DNA from: Enterovibrio qingdaonensis
Lineage (GTDB): Bacteria > Pseudomonadota > Gammaproteobacteria > Enterobacterales > Vibrionaceae
Direction of reading: 5' to 3'
DNA length: 64,000 nt
NCBI RefSeq assembly: GCF_028683135.1
Contig: NZ_JAJUBB010000001.1
Span: 490,277-554,276, forward strand
In this document: positions 16,054 through 27,200 of the stretch, one piece after another
How positions within the stretch are numbered: position 1 is the stretch's first letter
How the letters are laid out: each line of letters begins with the position of its first letter
The notes under the pieces: model-generated
Told to the model about the DNA's origin: nothing
Databases searched by the model: none
What the model saw: only the letters and a program-made list of their open reading frames with translations
Program-made: the position numbers and the translations under genes

Positions 16054-17042
16054 ATCAGCCCCCTGCGCTTATCTGCGGCCTTTTTCAGCTTCTTCCAAAG
16101 CTTAATATGTGGCCCTGTGCGTAATTTAGGATTGCTGACCTGATCAATCGACATATTAATTAGTGCCAACGCACCGCCCGTTATCGCAAGAGCAAGAGCA
16201 GGTACCATCATTTCCCACCAAGCCCCGGTATAGAGTGCCGACGACGTTTGCGCCCAATAGAGCATCGAGCCCCAGCTCACTTCTGTCGCGTCACCCAAGC
16301 CTAAAAAGCCCAACCCTGCTTCGGAGCCCATTGCATAGATAACGGCACCCAAGAATCCGCCAAATACAATAGAAACAAGGTTGGGCAAAATCTCGACCAA
16401 AATTATCCGCACTTTCGATTCTCCCATCGCCTCTGACGATAAGATGAATTCTTTGTTGCGTATTGCCATGGTTTGCGCACGAATGACGCGTGCGCCCCAA
16501 GGCCAGGAGGTCACCCCGAGAAGAATGGTGATAACCACAGATCCCACTTGCCCCAAAAAGGCGGCTAAAACAATGAGCAAGGGGAGCTGCGGAAATACCA
16601 AAAAAACATTCGTAAGAAAATTAAGGCGTTCGTCGATCTTGCCACCGAAATAGCCTGCTGAAACACCAACAATAACGGCTAACGTCATCGCGATCAGGCC
16701 AGCAATAATCGAAACAGAAAGGGTTTTCTGCGCGCCGTGTAACACCTGACTGAATACATCCCGACCGCTTCGCGTGGTACCCATGATATGTTCACTACTT
16801 GGCGGTTGATGGGGTCTCGCCACGCGCTTCTCTGCTGGATACGGCGCGAGCACATTGGCAAATATTGCACCGGCAAACACCATACTAAGAAGAAGTGTTC
16901 CCAAGATCGCAGGCGGATTGCCATAAAAGAATGCATAAGCACCACGGAAGAATCGACGAAACTTCCCTGCCACAGGCTTTCTTGGTTGGTTTGCCGTGCT
17001 GTTATCTGGCTTTGTCGAAATCGTCTTATCCATCGTCATCAC
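16050..17042 (-). CDS. Opp/Dpp-type ABC importer permease (OppC-like)
   Basis: The product has about 330 residues, with an N-terminal cytoplasmic stretch, a first helix (ILGTLLLSMVFAGAIFANVLAPYPA), then HIMGTTRSGRDVFSQVLHGAQKTL typical of OppC/DppC, and the EAA loop near ILSSEAMGESKVRIILVEILPNL. The starts GTG 17042, ATG 17039 and ATG 17033 lie close together; an AGGTG just upstream fits the ATG at 17033 best. It directly abuts the other permease gene. Confidence 0.85.
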   Translation of the reverse strand: MMTMDKTISTKPDNSTANQPRKPVAGKFRRFFRGAYAFFYGNPPAILGTLLLSMVFAGAIFANVLAPYPAEKRVARPHQPPSSEHIMGTTRSGRDVFSQVLHGAQKTLSVSIIAGLIAMTLAVIVGVSAGYFGGKIDERLNFLTNVFLVFPQLPLLIVLAAFLGQVGSVVITILLGVTSWPWGARVIRAQTMAIRNKEFILSSEAMGESKVRIILVEILPNLVSIVFGGFLGAVIYAMGSEAGLGFLGLGDATEVSWGSMLYWAQTSSALYTGAWWEMMVPALALAITGGALALINMSIDQVSNPKLRTGPHIKLWKKLKKAADKRRGLM

Positions 17043-18017
17043 CTAATTTGAAATCCGAGGATCAAGCCAAACGTACAGCAGATCAGCAATGAAATTGGCC
17101 GTAAGTACTGCAGTGACCAATATCAACAAAATTGCCTGAATTAGCGGGTAATCACGGGCCACGATGCCTTTAAGGAGGATGTTTCCAAGCCCTTGGTAGT
17201 TGAATACGACTTCGGTCATGATAGAGCCCGCGAACGAGAAACCGATCGCCATTGCCACGGCCGTTGCAACAGGAAGGATGGCGTTTCTACCAGCATATCG
17301 CCACATCACGCGACCGTTGCTCAGCCCTTTCGCTTCGGCCATGGTCACATAGTCTTCGCCCAATACATTGATCATGGCATTACGCATATTGAACACCCAA
17401 CCTGCGATGCCGACCACCACCATAGAACCAACGGGCAACACTGCATGCTCAAACACACTGCTAATAAATGGCCAGTTAAATCCGGGATCCAAGGACTGAT
17501 CGTAGGTGTAAGACAATGGCAGCCATTCAAGCTGCAGCCCGAACAGATAAAACAAAAATAATGCAGTCACGACATAGGGAAAGTTACTAATGAACGCCAA
17601 CACCGGCGGCACAATTTGCCCAACTAAACCTGTACGATGATATGACGCATAGGTACCAATACTGATGCCGATAATCAAAGAGACAATGAGCGACCCCAAC
17701 GCAAGAAATAACGTCCATGGCAATGCATTTCCAATCACCTCTGACACGCTAATAGGAAACATCAGTACAGACGGACCCAAATCTAATGTGAACACGCTTT
17801 TGATATAGGCGAAATACTGCTCAAAAATATTTCCATCAAGAAAGCCATACATAGCGCGAACAGCATCCATCTGCGCGGGATCCATTCTCCCTTGCGCAGA
17901 GGCAAACAAGGCTTCAACCGGGTCACCAGGCATCAGCCTAGGCAACATAAAGTTGAACGTAATTGCGATGAAGAAGGCGGAGAAATAGAACATAAACCGC
18001 CGAAATAGAAATGCCAT
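17043..18017 (-). CDS. Opp/Dpp-type ABC importer permease (OppB-like)
   Basis: The 324-residue protein starts MAFLFRRFMFYFSAFFIAIT and continues with LMPGDPVEAL, the OppB/DppB N-terminal signature. It has about six helices and an EAA loop in VTMAEAKGLSNGRVMWRYAGRNAILP. AGGGGG lies 8 nt upstream of the ATG. It is the second gene of the five-gene importer operon. Confidence 0.87.
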   Translation of the reverse strand: MAFLFRRFMFYFSAFFIAITFNFMLPRLMPGDPVEALFASAQGRMDPAQMDAVRAMYGFLDGNIFEQYFAYIKSVFTLDLGPSVLMFPISVSEVIGNALPWTLFLALGSLIVSLIIGISIGTYASYHRTGLVGQIVPPVLAFISNFPYVVTALFLFYLFGLQLEWLPLSYTYDQSLDPGFNWPFISSVFEHAVLPVGSMVVVGIAGWVFNMRNAMINVLGEDYVTMAEAKGLSNGRVMWRYAGRNAILPVATAVAMAIGFSFAGSIMTEVVFNYQGLGNILLKGIVARDYPLIQAILLILVTAVLTANFIADLLYVWLDPRISN

Positions 18018-18050
18018 TCAATCGCCCCCTACACCTGACTTCGCCTGCAA

Positions 18051-19703
18051 CTATCGCAGGTGCAAATTGTTCAGGATGATCACGCGTTTACCGCCGTCAT
18101 ACCAAACGGGCTGAATGTAAGGGTTTTCCTCTGTTGGCCAACCCGCAATATTTTTGGTTCGGTACTGGAACCACGTTGGGTTTGAAAACAGCGGAATGAA
18201 CGGTAGATTCTCTGCCGTAAATGTTTGTAGCTGGTTGAGAATCGCTTGTTGTTCTTCTTCCGTACCCGCTTGCCCAAAGCTGTTGATGAGTGCATCCAAT
18301 TCGGCACTGTTCATACCATGTCCGGCGTGCATCCCCTTGCCTACTCGGTCGCTCAGATAATATTCCTGATAGGCACTGATTGGATTTGTCGCAACCATTG
18401 ACCAGTTAATGGCAACGTCATAAGTACCTTGACGCAAACTTTTCTCGTACACAGACCAATCGACTGTTTTCAGACCGGATTTCACACCTATTTCGTCATA
18501 GAGCTCATTGACCATCTGGATGGTTTGAATCCAATCCGTCCAGCCATTTACGACCGAAATATCAAATTGGAACGGCGAACCATCGGGCAGATCGCGATAC
18601 CCATCGCCGTCTTTATCAACAACGCCCGCTTCATCTAACAAGGCATTTGCTTTGTCCTGATCGAATGATGTCAGATGTTCGAATTGTTTCGTGATATCGC
18701 CGTTGATGTACTGGCCGTACAAATCACCAATACCACCGGCATTAAAGTTTGGTGTTGGATAACCGTATGCCGCTAAATCAACAATCAGTTCGCGGTCCAG
18801 TGCCATTGACAGTGCCTGACGAACACGCACATCGTTAAACGGTGCTTTTTGCGTGTTCAAGTAAAGGTGAATCGCATCATTAGCGGGGTACCAAAAATGG
18901 TTGTGCTGAGGGTCTCGCTTCACAAACGTGGATTCCACATCCGCGATGAAGTTTGATCCCCAATCAATCTCACCCTTAATCAAAGCAGGTTGAATTTGTG
19001 AGTTGTCGTTGTAAGAACGAAATACCACGCAATCAAGATAAGGTCGCCCTTCCAAGTAGTAATGCGGATTTCGGCATAACTCCATTTGTTGAGGCTTCAG
19101 CAATTTCACCGTAGTCATTGGACCGCTGCCGACAGGATTGGGGTTGGTAAACGTGGTCGCGTTATCAACCTTTTCCCAAATGTGCTTTGGCAGTACATGG
19201 TATTTTTCGAGGTTCCAGATGAACGTTGAATCAGGTGCGTTTAACTTAAAAACAACCGTTCTTTCATCTGGCGTCTCTATCGACGCTAAGTTTCCACCCG
19301 ACCATACGCCTTTGCTGTCAAAAGCCGGATTCGATTTCGCCAATTCAAAACTAAATGCCACGTCGCCTGATGTCAGTGGGTTTTCATCTGACCATTTCAG
19401 ACCATCGCGCAGCGTTAAAGTGATGGTTTTCAGATCGTCTGACACATCGAGAGATTCCGCCAAACGGTAATGCGTTTCACCTGTCATGTTATTAAACACA
19501 ACCAGCGGCTCAAACATGGTGCCGTGAAAAACATCTTTCGACGTATAGGGATTAAAGTTATCGACGAAACTGGTGGTAATAATGGGCACATTCAGCGTGC
19601 CGCCCTGCTTCACAGCATCCGCAGATACTGAACCAGTGGCACAGCCCCCCAGTATCAACGCTGCGAGGAGAGTCTTTTTATTCACGTTGCCGTCCTTCGT
19701 CAT
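18051..19703 (-). CDS. Opp/Dpp-type solute-binding lipoprotein (family 5), probable oligosaccharide binder
   Basis: The product has 550 residues from ATG 19703 or 544 from GTG 19685. The signal ends in the lipobox LILGGC, so it is a lipid-anchored binding protein. The mature part has the SBP family-5 pattern: NFNPYTSKDVFHGTMFEPLVVFN, LRDGLKWSDENPLTSGDVAFSFE, then RVRQALSMALDRELIV. Two starts are possible because AAGGACGGCAAC precedes both ATG 19703 and GTG 19685; the GTG gives a shorter, more typical lipoprotein signal. It is the first gene of the importer operon and carries the GAAAGCGCTTTC operator 120 bp upstream. Beta-glucan oligosaccharides are the likely ligand by context. Confidence 0.87.
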   Translation of the reverse strand: MTKDGNVNKKTLLAALILGGCATGSVSADAVKQGGTLNVPIITTSFVDNFNPYTSKDVFHGTMFEPLVVFNNMTGETHYRLAESLDVSDDLKTITLTLRDGLKWSDENPLTSGDVAFSFELAKSNPAFDSKGVWSGGNLASIETPDERTVVFKLNAPDSTFIWNLEKYHVLPKHIWEKVDNATTFTNPNPVGSGPMTTVKLLKPQQMELCRNPHYYLEGRPYLDCVVFRSYNDNSQIQPALIKGEIDWGSNFIADVESTFVKRDPQHNHFWYPANDAIHLYLNTQKAPFNDVRVRQALSMALDRELIVDLAAYGYPTPNFNAGGIGDLYGQYINGDITKQFEHLTSFDQDKANALLDEAGVVDKDGDGYRDLPDGSPFQFDISVVNGWTDWIQTIQMVNELYDEIGVKSGLKTVDWSVYEKSLRQGTYDVAINWSMVATNPISAYQEYYLSDRVGKGMHAGHGMNSAELDALINSFGQAGTEEEQQAILNQLQTFTAENLPFIPLFSNPTWFQYRTKNIAGWPTEENPYIQPVWYDGGKRVIILNNLHLR

Positions 19704-19716
19704 TGTTGCCGTCCTT
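19686..19716 (-). repeat. tandem 12-bp repeat giving two ribosome sites
   Basis: On the minus strand AAGGACGGCAAC occurs at 19705-19716 before ATG 19703 and again at 19686-19697 before the in-frame GTG 19685, a 19-bp period. This duplicates the Shine-Dalgarno region of the binding-protein gene. Confidence 0.8.
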
Positions 19717-19821
19717 TTCCCTGTTCAATCATCAGGTTTCGCTTAGTCCATAAGAAAGTACGCTTCGCTTTTTACTGAGTGTAGCTAATGAATGCATCTC
19801 GCGGGTTAGGCAAGAAAACAA

Positions 19822-19839
19822 AAAGAAAGCGCTTTCTTT
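19822..19839. promoter_or_regulatory. LacI-type operator, ABC importer operon
   Basis: AAAGAAAGCGCTTTCTTT is a perfect 18-bp palindrome about 119 bp upstream of the binding-protein ATG. It shares the core GAAAGCGCTTTC with 14024, 45199 and 45703. Confidence 0.8.
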
Positions 19840-20471
19840 AGTGGTTTTGATACTAGGAAATTGAACAAAGCCAACAAGACGGCATTTACAAAAATGCAAC
19901 ATTGATCACATTGGAGGTATCTGCATCCTTATCGAAGTTTCATTGATGAGACTTATTGCAGTTGTTTCATCCTACTGCATAGGTCGGTTCATTATTTACG
20001 TGCTTTTTCGGGATACTGACTTCCATCAGTGCAATTTCCTGCGAAACCTAGCGTTCTGCTTAGTAGAAGCACTCCCCATTTATTGGTTTGATCTACTCTC
20101 GAAAAGATTTTGATTTGCATATCTCACCATCAAATAGATCGATGTATTTAATTTTCAAACTATTACTAGTGAAATGATAGTTTTATTTCATTTCATTTTT
20201 TATAATTGGAAACTTTAAATATTGAAGTCGTCAGAATAACAATGATGAAAAAATGTAACGCTTATCACATCTGAGAAAGCATTATCAAACACCTTACCTT
20301 CGTTTTAATAACACCCAAATATAAAAATATCGATTAAATATCATTGTTAACTGGGAATTTTTAAACAATGATGCAGTTAGATCCCCTCAAGTCAGCTTTC
20401 CTTTATTAAACCGAAGGCTGATATAAGCGAGAGAACACTGTAAAAATCACAATAAAAACAAGGAAGAAAAA
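19840..20471. other. AT-rich intergenic region without a recognisable gene
   Basis: About 630 bp lie between the importer operator and the secreted-protein gene. I see no credible coding frame. AAGGAAG immediately upstream of 20472 is the ribosome site of the next gene. The lower GC content relative to both flanks is compatible with a boundary of acquired DNA, but no att-like repeat or tRNA end was found. Confidence 0.4.
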
Positions 20472-20849
20472 ATGAAAAAAGTAGGCTTAGGTTATACGTT
20501 GCTAGGTGCTTTATGCTTATCCTCCATGACATTTTCCGCGGTAGCAGGCGTGGGCTTGGAGGAAGGAAAAGTCACCTTCTACAATGTACATAACGACGCG
20601 GTATATATAGGATTGGAAGGCACAACTGCCTGTAAACACTCCGTTAGCTCTGAGAAGAGAACTCACAAATTGGTCATTGAAGACCCCGCAACAAACGCCG
20701 TCAGTGCCATCACCTCCAGCCACATGATGCAGGTGCTTTACGACAGCTTTATATCAGGAAGCACTGTTAAGTTGCTATATACCGATAGACCACACTCATA
20801 CAGCTACTGCACGATTAATTCAGTCTCCATATCTTCACCGAGCAATTAA
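20472..20849 (+). CDS. small secreted protein of unknown function
   Basis: The 125-residue protein has a clear signal peptide (MKKVGLGYTLLGALCLSSMT, cleavage probably after VAG). The mature part of about 97 residues has two cysteines (ACKHS and SYCTINS) that could form a disulphide, and beta-rich segments such as KVTFYNVHNDAVYIGLEG. AAGGAAG lies just upstream. It is the first of four same-strand genes ending in the YD-repeat protein and its small membrane partner, so it is probably an accessory periplasmic or surface protein of that system. No family recognised. Confidence 0.7.
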   Translation: MKKVGLGYTLLGALCLSSMTFSAVAGVGLEEGKVTFYNVHNDAVYIGLEGTTACKHSVSSEKRTHKLVIEDPATNAVSAITSSHMMQVLYDSFISGSTVKLLYTDRPHSYSYCTINSVSISSPSN

Positions 20850-20880
20850 TATTCGCATTTTGTAAGAGATTGTTATTTAC

Positions 20881-21234
20881 ATGTTAGCAGCTAGGTTTTA
20901 CCGACGGTTAGCCCCTATTGTTTTCGTTTCCGCCTGCCTTATTGTAGGGGGGAATGCATTGCTTACTTATCTCGACCATCGAGAAAAAAGCACTGTTAAA
21001 AAAAGCGACAATACAGACGAGCAACCTGAAATTAATTACCACGAAGATTATTCCGTCGACAAATTGAATTCTCAAGTGGCAATTAAACAACTACGTAAGG
21101 CTGTCATCAATAACATTCCTGAACCTATTGAAGCAGAGAAACCCTTGGCATCTGCCCCTTCTCGCGAAGAACTGGTTGTGCAAATAGAGAACGTTAATCA
21201 GCAACTGGAACAGCTTCGGTCGTCAAACAGATAA
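20881..21234 (+). CDS. membrane-anchored coiled-coil protein of unknown function
   Basis: The 117-residue protein has one N-terminal transmembrane segment (APIVFVSACLIVGGNALLTYL), then a charged stretch and a C-terminal heptad-like helix (SREELVVQIENVNQQLEQLR). The topology suggests a periplasmic coiled coil held in the inner membrane. It lies 31 bp after the secreted-protein gene and 21 bp before the YD-repeat gene, so co-transcription is likely. No family recognised. Confidence 0.65.
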   Translation: MLAARFYRRLAPIVFVSACLIVGGNALLTYLDHREKSTVKKSDNTDEQPEINYHEDYSVDKLNSQVAIKQLRKAVINNIPEPIEAEKPLASAPSREELVVQIENVNQQLEQLRSSNR

Positions 21235-21255
21235 CACCACATTCATGGAGTGAGT

Positions 21256-24200
21256 ATGCGCCGTATACTACCCTTTTTACTTGCTGTTTTCGTCAATTCA
21301 GCGGGCGCAACGGAGGTCGGCTCACTGCCAGGTGAACTGACTGTTCAATCAGGAACTGTTAATTACGATATTCCTATTTCACTGCCGAGCGGACGCGGTG
21401 GAAACACCCCCACGCTATCGCTGACATACAACAGCCAAGACAGTGCTCGAGGCGTTATTGGGTCAGGCTTTTCATTGTCAGGGCTGTCGTCTATCTCTCG
21501 TTGTGGTTCCACCCCTAACATTGACGATGGCAATGCGCGTTCGGTGCAATTTGATCACAGAGACAATTTCTGTCTGGAAGGGGAAAGGCTCGTTCTCTTT
21601 AGTGGACAAAATGGACAAGACGGTGCCGTGTATCGTCCTTATATTGATAATTACTCCAAAGTCGAATTGCGCGGCAGCGCATCAAGTGAAAGCAGCTCTT
21701 TTAAAGTGTTCACCAAAGGCGGTGACATCCTCACTTATGGGCAAAGATGGCACAACCAATCGTGGTTGCTGACTGAGGTAAATGACCGTACCGGTCAAAA
21801 CCCCATTACCTATAACTACAGCTCGTCTGGACAAATCGAGTCCATTCAATACGATATATTCAATGTTATTTTCCACTACTCCAATGCTCGCCAAGCACTC
21901 AACACAAGAAGCCAACGCATCCACAACGTTACTCGCAACGACAAATTGTTGCTGTGGCGTATTGACGTCCATGCGAACAATAGACTGAAAAACTACTACA
22001 AGCTAACACGCAAAGACTTAAGTAATGCCTACGATACGACCGCGAAAGTTCAACAAATCACGTCTATTGAATATTGTGATGCAAGCAACGAGTGCCTCCC
22101 GAAAACATCTTTTGAGTGGTTGAACGAAAAGCCCGAAAAAGTCGCATTCAAAAAGAACATTCCTCATTGGGGAAAGTTGAATGGTAACCAAGGCACCGAC
22201 TGGTTCTTAGATCTTACAGGGAATAAAAAACTCGATTACTGTCGATTGACCAGTACGCAGGTTATTCAGTGCCAATTCGATGTTGCAAAATCCAACAGTA
22301 AGACGGTCAACTTTAGCTTACCCGCTCCCATTCGCTCCGATTTGTGGTGGAGTTGGATTGATATGGATGGAGATGGACGCACCGATCTCTGTCAGCAAGC
22401 GATGCAAAACTATTTTTACTGTACCGAGTTTTACGATGATGGCCACAAATCAGACACGGATTTTTGGACAGCGCATGCCACCAAGGGACATCAATGGATA
22501 TGGAGCACCGACTTCAACGGGGATGCGAGACCCGACATCTGTTACCGAACCACGGGCGATCGTTTAGCGTGTCAAACCTCATATGATGGCAATACGTTTC
22601 AGGGAAAACACCACATCTCGGGCATACAATGGGGACCGGATACGCACACCTGGTGGACAGACATTGATGGCAACGGCTATGACGATCTGTGCACCTCGAC
22701 GAATCAAAACACCAATGGCACCTTAAGCTGCACGCGATTCAATGACGCAGAAATCATCGTTAAAAACCAAAAAATCACCATTGATGAGTGGGGAAAAAAT
22801 GGTGAACGCTGGTGGATTGATGTCAATGCAGATGGTGCAGACGATTTCTGTCGAGTCTTTAGCGACCGAAAAATGAAATGCTCCTTTGGCTCAATTGGCA
22901 ATATCCAAACATTGAATGTTGATGTCGTACTCGATCCCGATCCGCTTATCCAGATGCCAATGATCTACCCACCTCCAGTAATCCCTGACCCAAGTTATTT
23001 TTGGTTAGACAATGACAGAGATGGGCTGCTGGAGTTTTGCCGCACAATCGGTCGTAATCGGACGACTTTACGTTGCACCAACATTGGCAATAAGAATTAT
23101 GATTTTTCCCTCGGTGAAGTTGGAAAGCATGCTGGAAGACGTTGGTTTTTAGACATTAACGAAGATGGCATTACTGAATATTGCCGACACACTGGCACCG
23201 ATTCAGGAACTGGTAGCTTTTTTAGCTGTAACGACATGACGCTTGCTAAACATTCCCCTTCCCTTCTTAGCTCCGTCACCAATGGATTAGGCTATACCTC
23301 TCGTGTCGAGTACGCCCCACATAAAGAAGTCGGTCACACCAACTGGCCAACCCCCACTAGCTACCCCTATGTCAAACAAGACCCCAACAATCTTGTTGTC
23401 TCAAAATCCTTCAACGACGATGGTGTAGGTGGTGAAAACATCACCGAGTTTTACTATGGTCCTTCGCGTTATCACTTGCTTGGTTTTGGAAGTAGCGGCT
23501 ACTCATGGATTAAGCAACGGGAGTACAATCAGGCCAGTGATATTGTTCGAGGCCGAGAGGTTACATACTTAACCGACGGGTTACTCAGTGGCTATATTGC
23601 AGGTGCGAAGGAGTTTTATATTGATGGCACCCAGTCGGGCAGTCAAAAGTGGAATTTCAGTGATGCAGTATTGTTAAACCGCTCCGACAAAGAATACGGC
23701 ATGCGTGATATTGGGCGTTACAAAACCATCACTCAAGTAGATATAGAGGGAACGTCGTCAATCTTGAATGGGCAGGAAGGGTATCTTGACACCTTCACCT
23801 TCGAGGATGAAACCTATTACAAAGTAAATAACGTCACACTATATATCCCGCTGGCAAACGGTCAGATGACCCCGCTCATCATACCGTCATCCCAATATTT
23901 CCGGCTTGCAGAAACAGAGCACACAAAAACATCGTCTGCATCCCTTTACACAGAGTTTCACTTCACCGCCAAATTGGTCCCTCTCTCGCAAGAAGAGGTG
24001 GAACGTGTCGTCCCAAATTTGGAGCCCACCAACCAACGTGTATCCATTGAAGAGATTAATGGGGGTAACAGCTTCGTACTATCAAGCGACGCAAAATATG
24101 GGCATTCTCGCAACGTACTGTTTGCTATCAAAGAAACAGAAAAAAGCTACAACCTTTCAGGGCAGTTATTGACAACCGTAGAGACACTGCAAGATGAAAG

Positions 24201-27200
24201 CAAAATCGACGAATTCGGCAATGTTGGGGAGATTGAAGTACGAACAACAGGTGTCAACCCTGTCACTAGACTCACTGAAACGTTCTCCGAGAAAACGGCC
24301 AGTATTTATCAAAATGATGCTGCGCGCTGGATTTTAGGGCGGCTAACAGAGTCCTCAGTGACTCACACCAATCCTAACGGCCAGTCAGAAACGCGCTCGT
24401 CTCGCTTCGAATATAACGAAGACACGGGTTTCCTTGCAAAGCAAATTTCTGAGCCGCAACACGCCTTATCTACGACACAGACCTATGTACGCAATAATGA
24501 AGGACAGGTGACTAAGTCCACCCTTTCTGCGTGGAGCGGAACAGGTGTGTCCAACAGAGCCAGCACAACCTTTCGACGCCACACACTTAGCTGGCTTACT
24601 GTTGCCACAACAAACGCCAAAGATCAGCGCACCAGCAAAAGTGTAGACCGCTATTACAGCAACAAAACGATAGTAAAAGATGTCAATGGTCTAGATAGCA
24701 AGACCTTAGTGGATAGTTTTAACCGCGTTGTAGAAACACTCATAAAGTCAGAGGATGGTTATAATTCCGTATTGACCGCTTTCCACCCAATATCCTCATC
24801 ACAATGTCCGCACAGCGTTGAATTTGCAATCTATTGCCATGTTACCGACACAGAAGGATCTGGCAAAAAAATCGTTTATTTTGATACGCTGGAACGAGAA
24901 GTAGCGTCCGCAACTCTGAGCCTGAATAACCGTTGGGTGATGTCAAATACGCGCTATAACACCAGCGGACAAGTGGCGAAAGTATCTCGTCCCTATTTCT
25001 CAGGGGATGCCGTTCTTTATGCCCATACACAATACGACGCATTGGGAAGAATCAAAACCGTCTCCGAACCAGGACCCGCGGGTAAACCACCAACGTGGCG
25101 TTCATTTGAATATGGTTCTTATGCTTACACCGAAATTGATGCGCTAAACAGAAAAACCACCACGTATTCCAATGCAAAAGGACAAGAAATTCGTGTCGTT
25201 CAGCCCACAGGCTCTATCATAAGTAAGTCTTATTCCCCAACTGGGAAATTGATTCTTGCTGTAGGGGCTGATGGAAAAACAATCCGCAATCAGTACGACG
25301 TGATGGGCAACAAGACCCACATGAACGACCCGGATCTTGGACAGTGGCATTATTCCTACAACGGCTTTGGTGAGCTGGTTTCGCAAACCGATGCAAAAGG
25401 CCAGAAAACCCGCTTTAGCTATGATGTGTTAGGTCGCATGCTCACGCGAACCGAAGAAACAATTTCGGGTTCGGGAGCGGAGAAGTCATCATCCGCTGAA
25501 ACCACAAAATGGTTTTACGACAGCTATGGCGATCGAAGCTGGAAAGGTGCAGTCCTTAGGGTTGAAAAGCCAAATCTGATCAAAAACTTGTATTACACCA
25601 GTCTTGGTCAATTGGCCAAAGAGGAAGCGATAACTGAGCAACATACGTTCAGCCGAAGTCTGACATACAACCAATATGGCATGGTTGTAACAGACAAAAG
25701 GCCGAACGATTTTTCGTTAAACTATGAGTATGATTCTGCAACAGGCGTAAACACGGGTGTTTGGGGCGACAAAGCCCAGTTCCAACTTCAATTTAGCGAA
25801 AGTGAATACCAAGCCGTCATCAAACCTTTGATTGATGAGGCTTTGGCAAAAGCTCGCGACTATGTCGACAAAGCGACAGCGCTCACTCAGGAAACAGCAC
25901 TGCTTAAAGCGCGAGCGGACGAATACTATGCGCTTAAAGACCAAATCGAACACGTGTCTGGTGATACGCCCGAAATCGAAAGTGCGGTTTCAGGTAAGCC
26001 GCTCAGTGTGTTTATTGGACCAAACGGCGAAAAGTACCTAAAAGTACCTCATACCTTCGTGCTTACTGCCAACAACATGGCAACCCCGCTAATGTTGCCA
26101 CCCCCGTTTCATCTCAAACTCACGGGCAACGAGCTTTCCAAGGTGAGCATTGATGAATGGGCATCTGTTGAATCTCAACTCACGGCAAGTGAAGCTACCG
26201 TGTTCTATGGCGATTTTGATGAATCCGGCCTTGCTGGTATTACCGAAATCACCGTCGGACGAGACCACCCCTTCTATGACAAGGTGATCACTGACAGCTT
26301 TGAGCGACTCAGCAACCTTGCCGCAGAAATACAGCGTCTCGAGTACCTGCAAGATCATCTTCATCAAGAAGCAAATAGCTACTTACAAGCCGCTAAGCAA
26401 CTTATCTCACTCACTGAACAAACGCAGTTTGTCGCCGCAAGGTACAAAGAGCTGGGTGATGACAGTGTGAACGAGTTGGAAAACCTTGCCAATCTGGATG
26501 CCAGCACCTCAGAGGAAGGGAAAGTTTACTACTGGAAGCTTAATAGCTTAGATGCATCTGGAAGGATACGTTCCGAGCTTTATGGCAACGGCTTGGTCAA
26601 TTTGTATGACTACAATGCAGGCACCGGGCAACTACAAAATATTTCAACGCAGAACGGTCAAGAATCCCTGCGCATACTTCATTATGTCTACGACCGCATG
26701 GACAACGTTCTGCAACGCACTGACTACATTAACAGCATTGAGGACATCTATGGCTACGATGCGCTAGACCGAGTCACTAGCAATATCCTATTGGGCTTGG
26801 GTGGGAAACATGTAGCCAACCCACTGTTTAACCAACGAAATACCATAAGCTACAACAAGGCAGGAAATATTACCAACAAGTCTGATGTTGGTGATTACCA
26901 CTATGCAGACACACGCCATGCTCATGCTGTTACCCAAGCGGGGAACCGTTCATATACCTATGATGCCAACGGTAACATGCTGACCGGTGATAACCGTATT
27001 TTCACTTGGAATGGGGTCAACAAACCTATCAAAGTGTCTAAAGGTTCCGAATGGGTTTCATTTCTATACGATGAAAACAACCAGCGGCACTATAAAGCCA
27101 ACAGTAAAGGAGACCAAACCTGGTATGTCGGGAAGATGTATGAGCGAACCCAAAAAGCCAATGGCGATACTGTTCATAAGCAGTTCATCAAGGCTGGGGG

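Noticed and set aside
19840..20471. Possible genomic-island boundary or att site
   Set aside because: No integrase, tRNA end or direct repeat pair was found; only AT-richness was visible.
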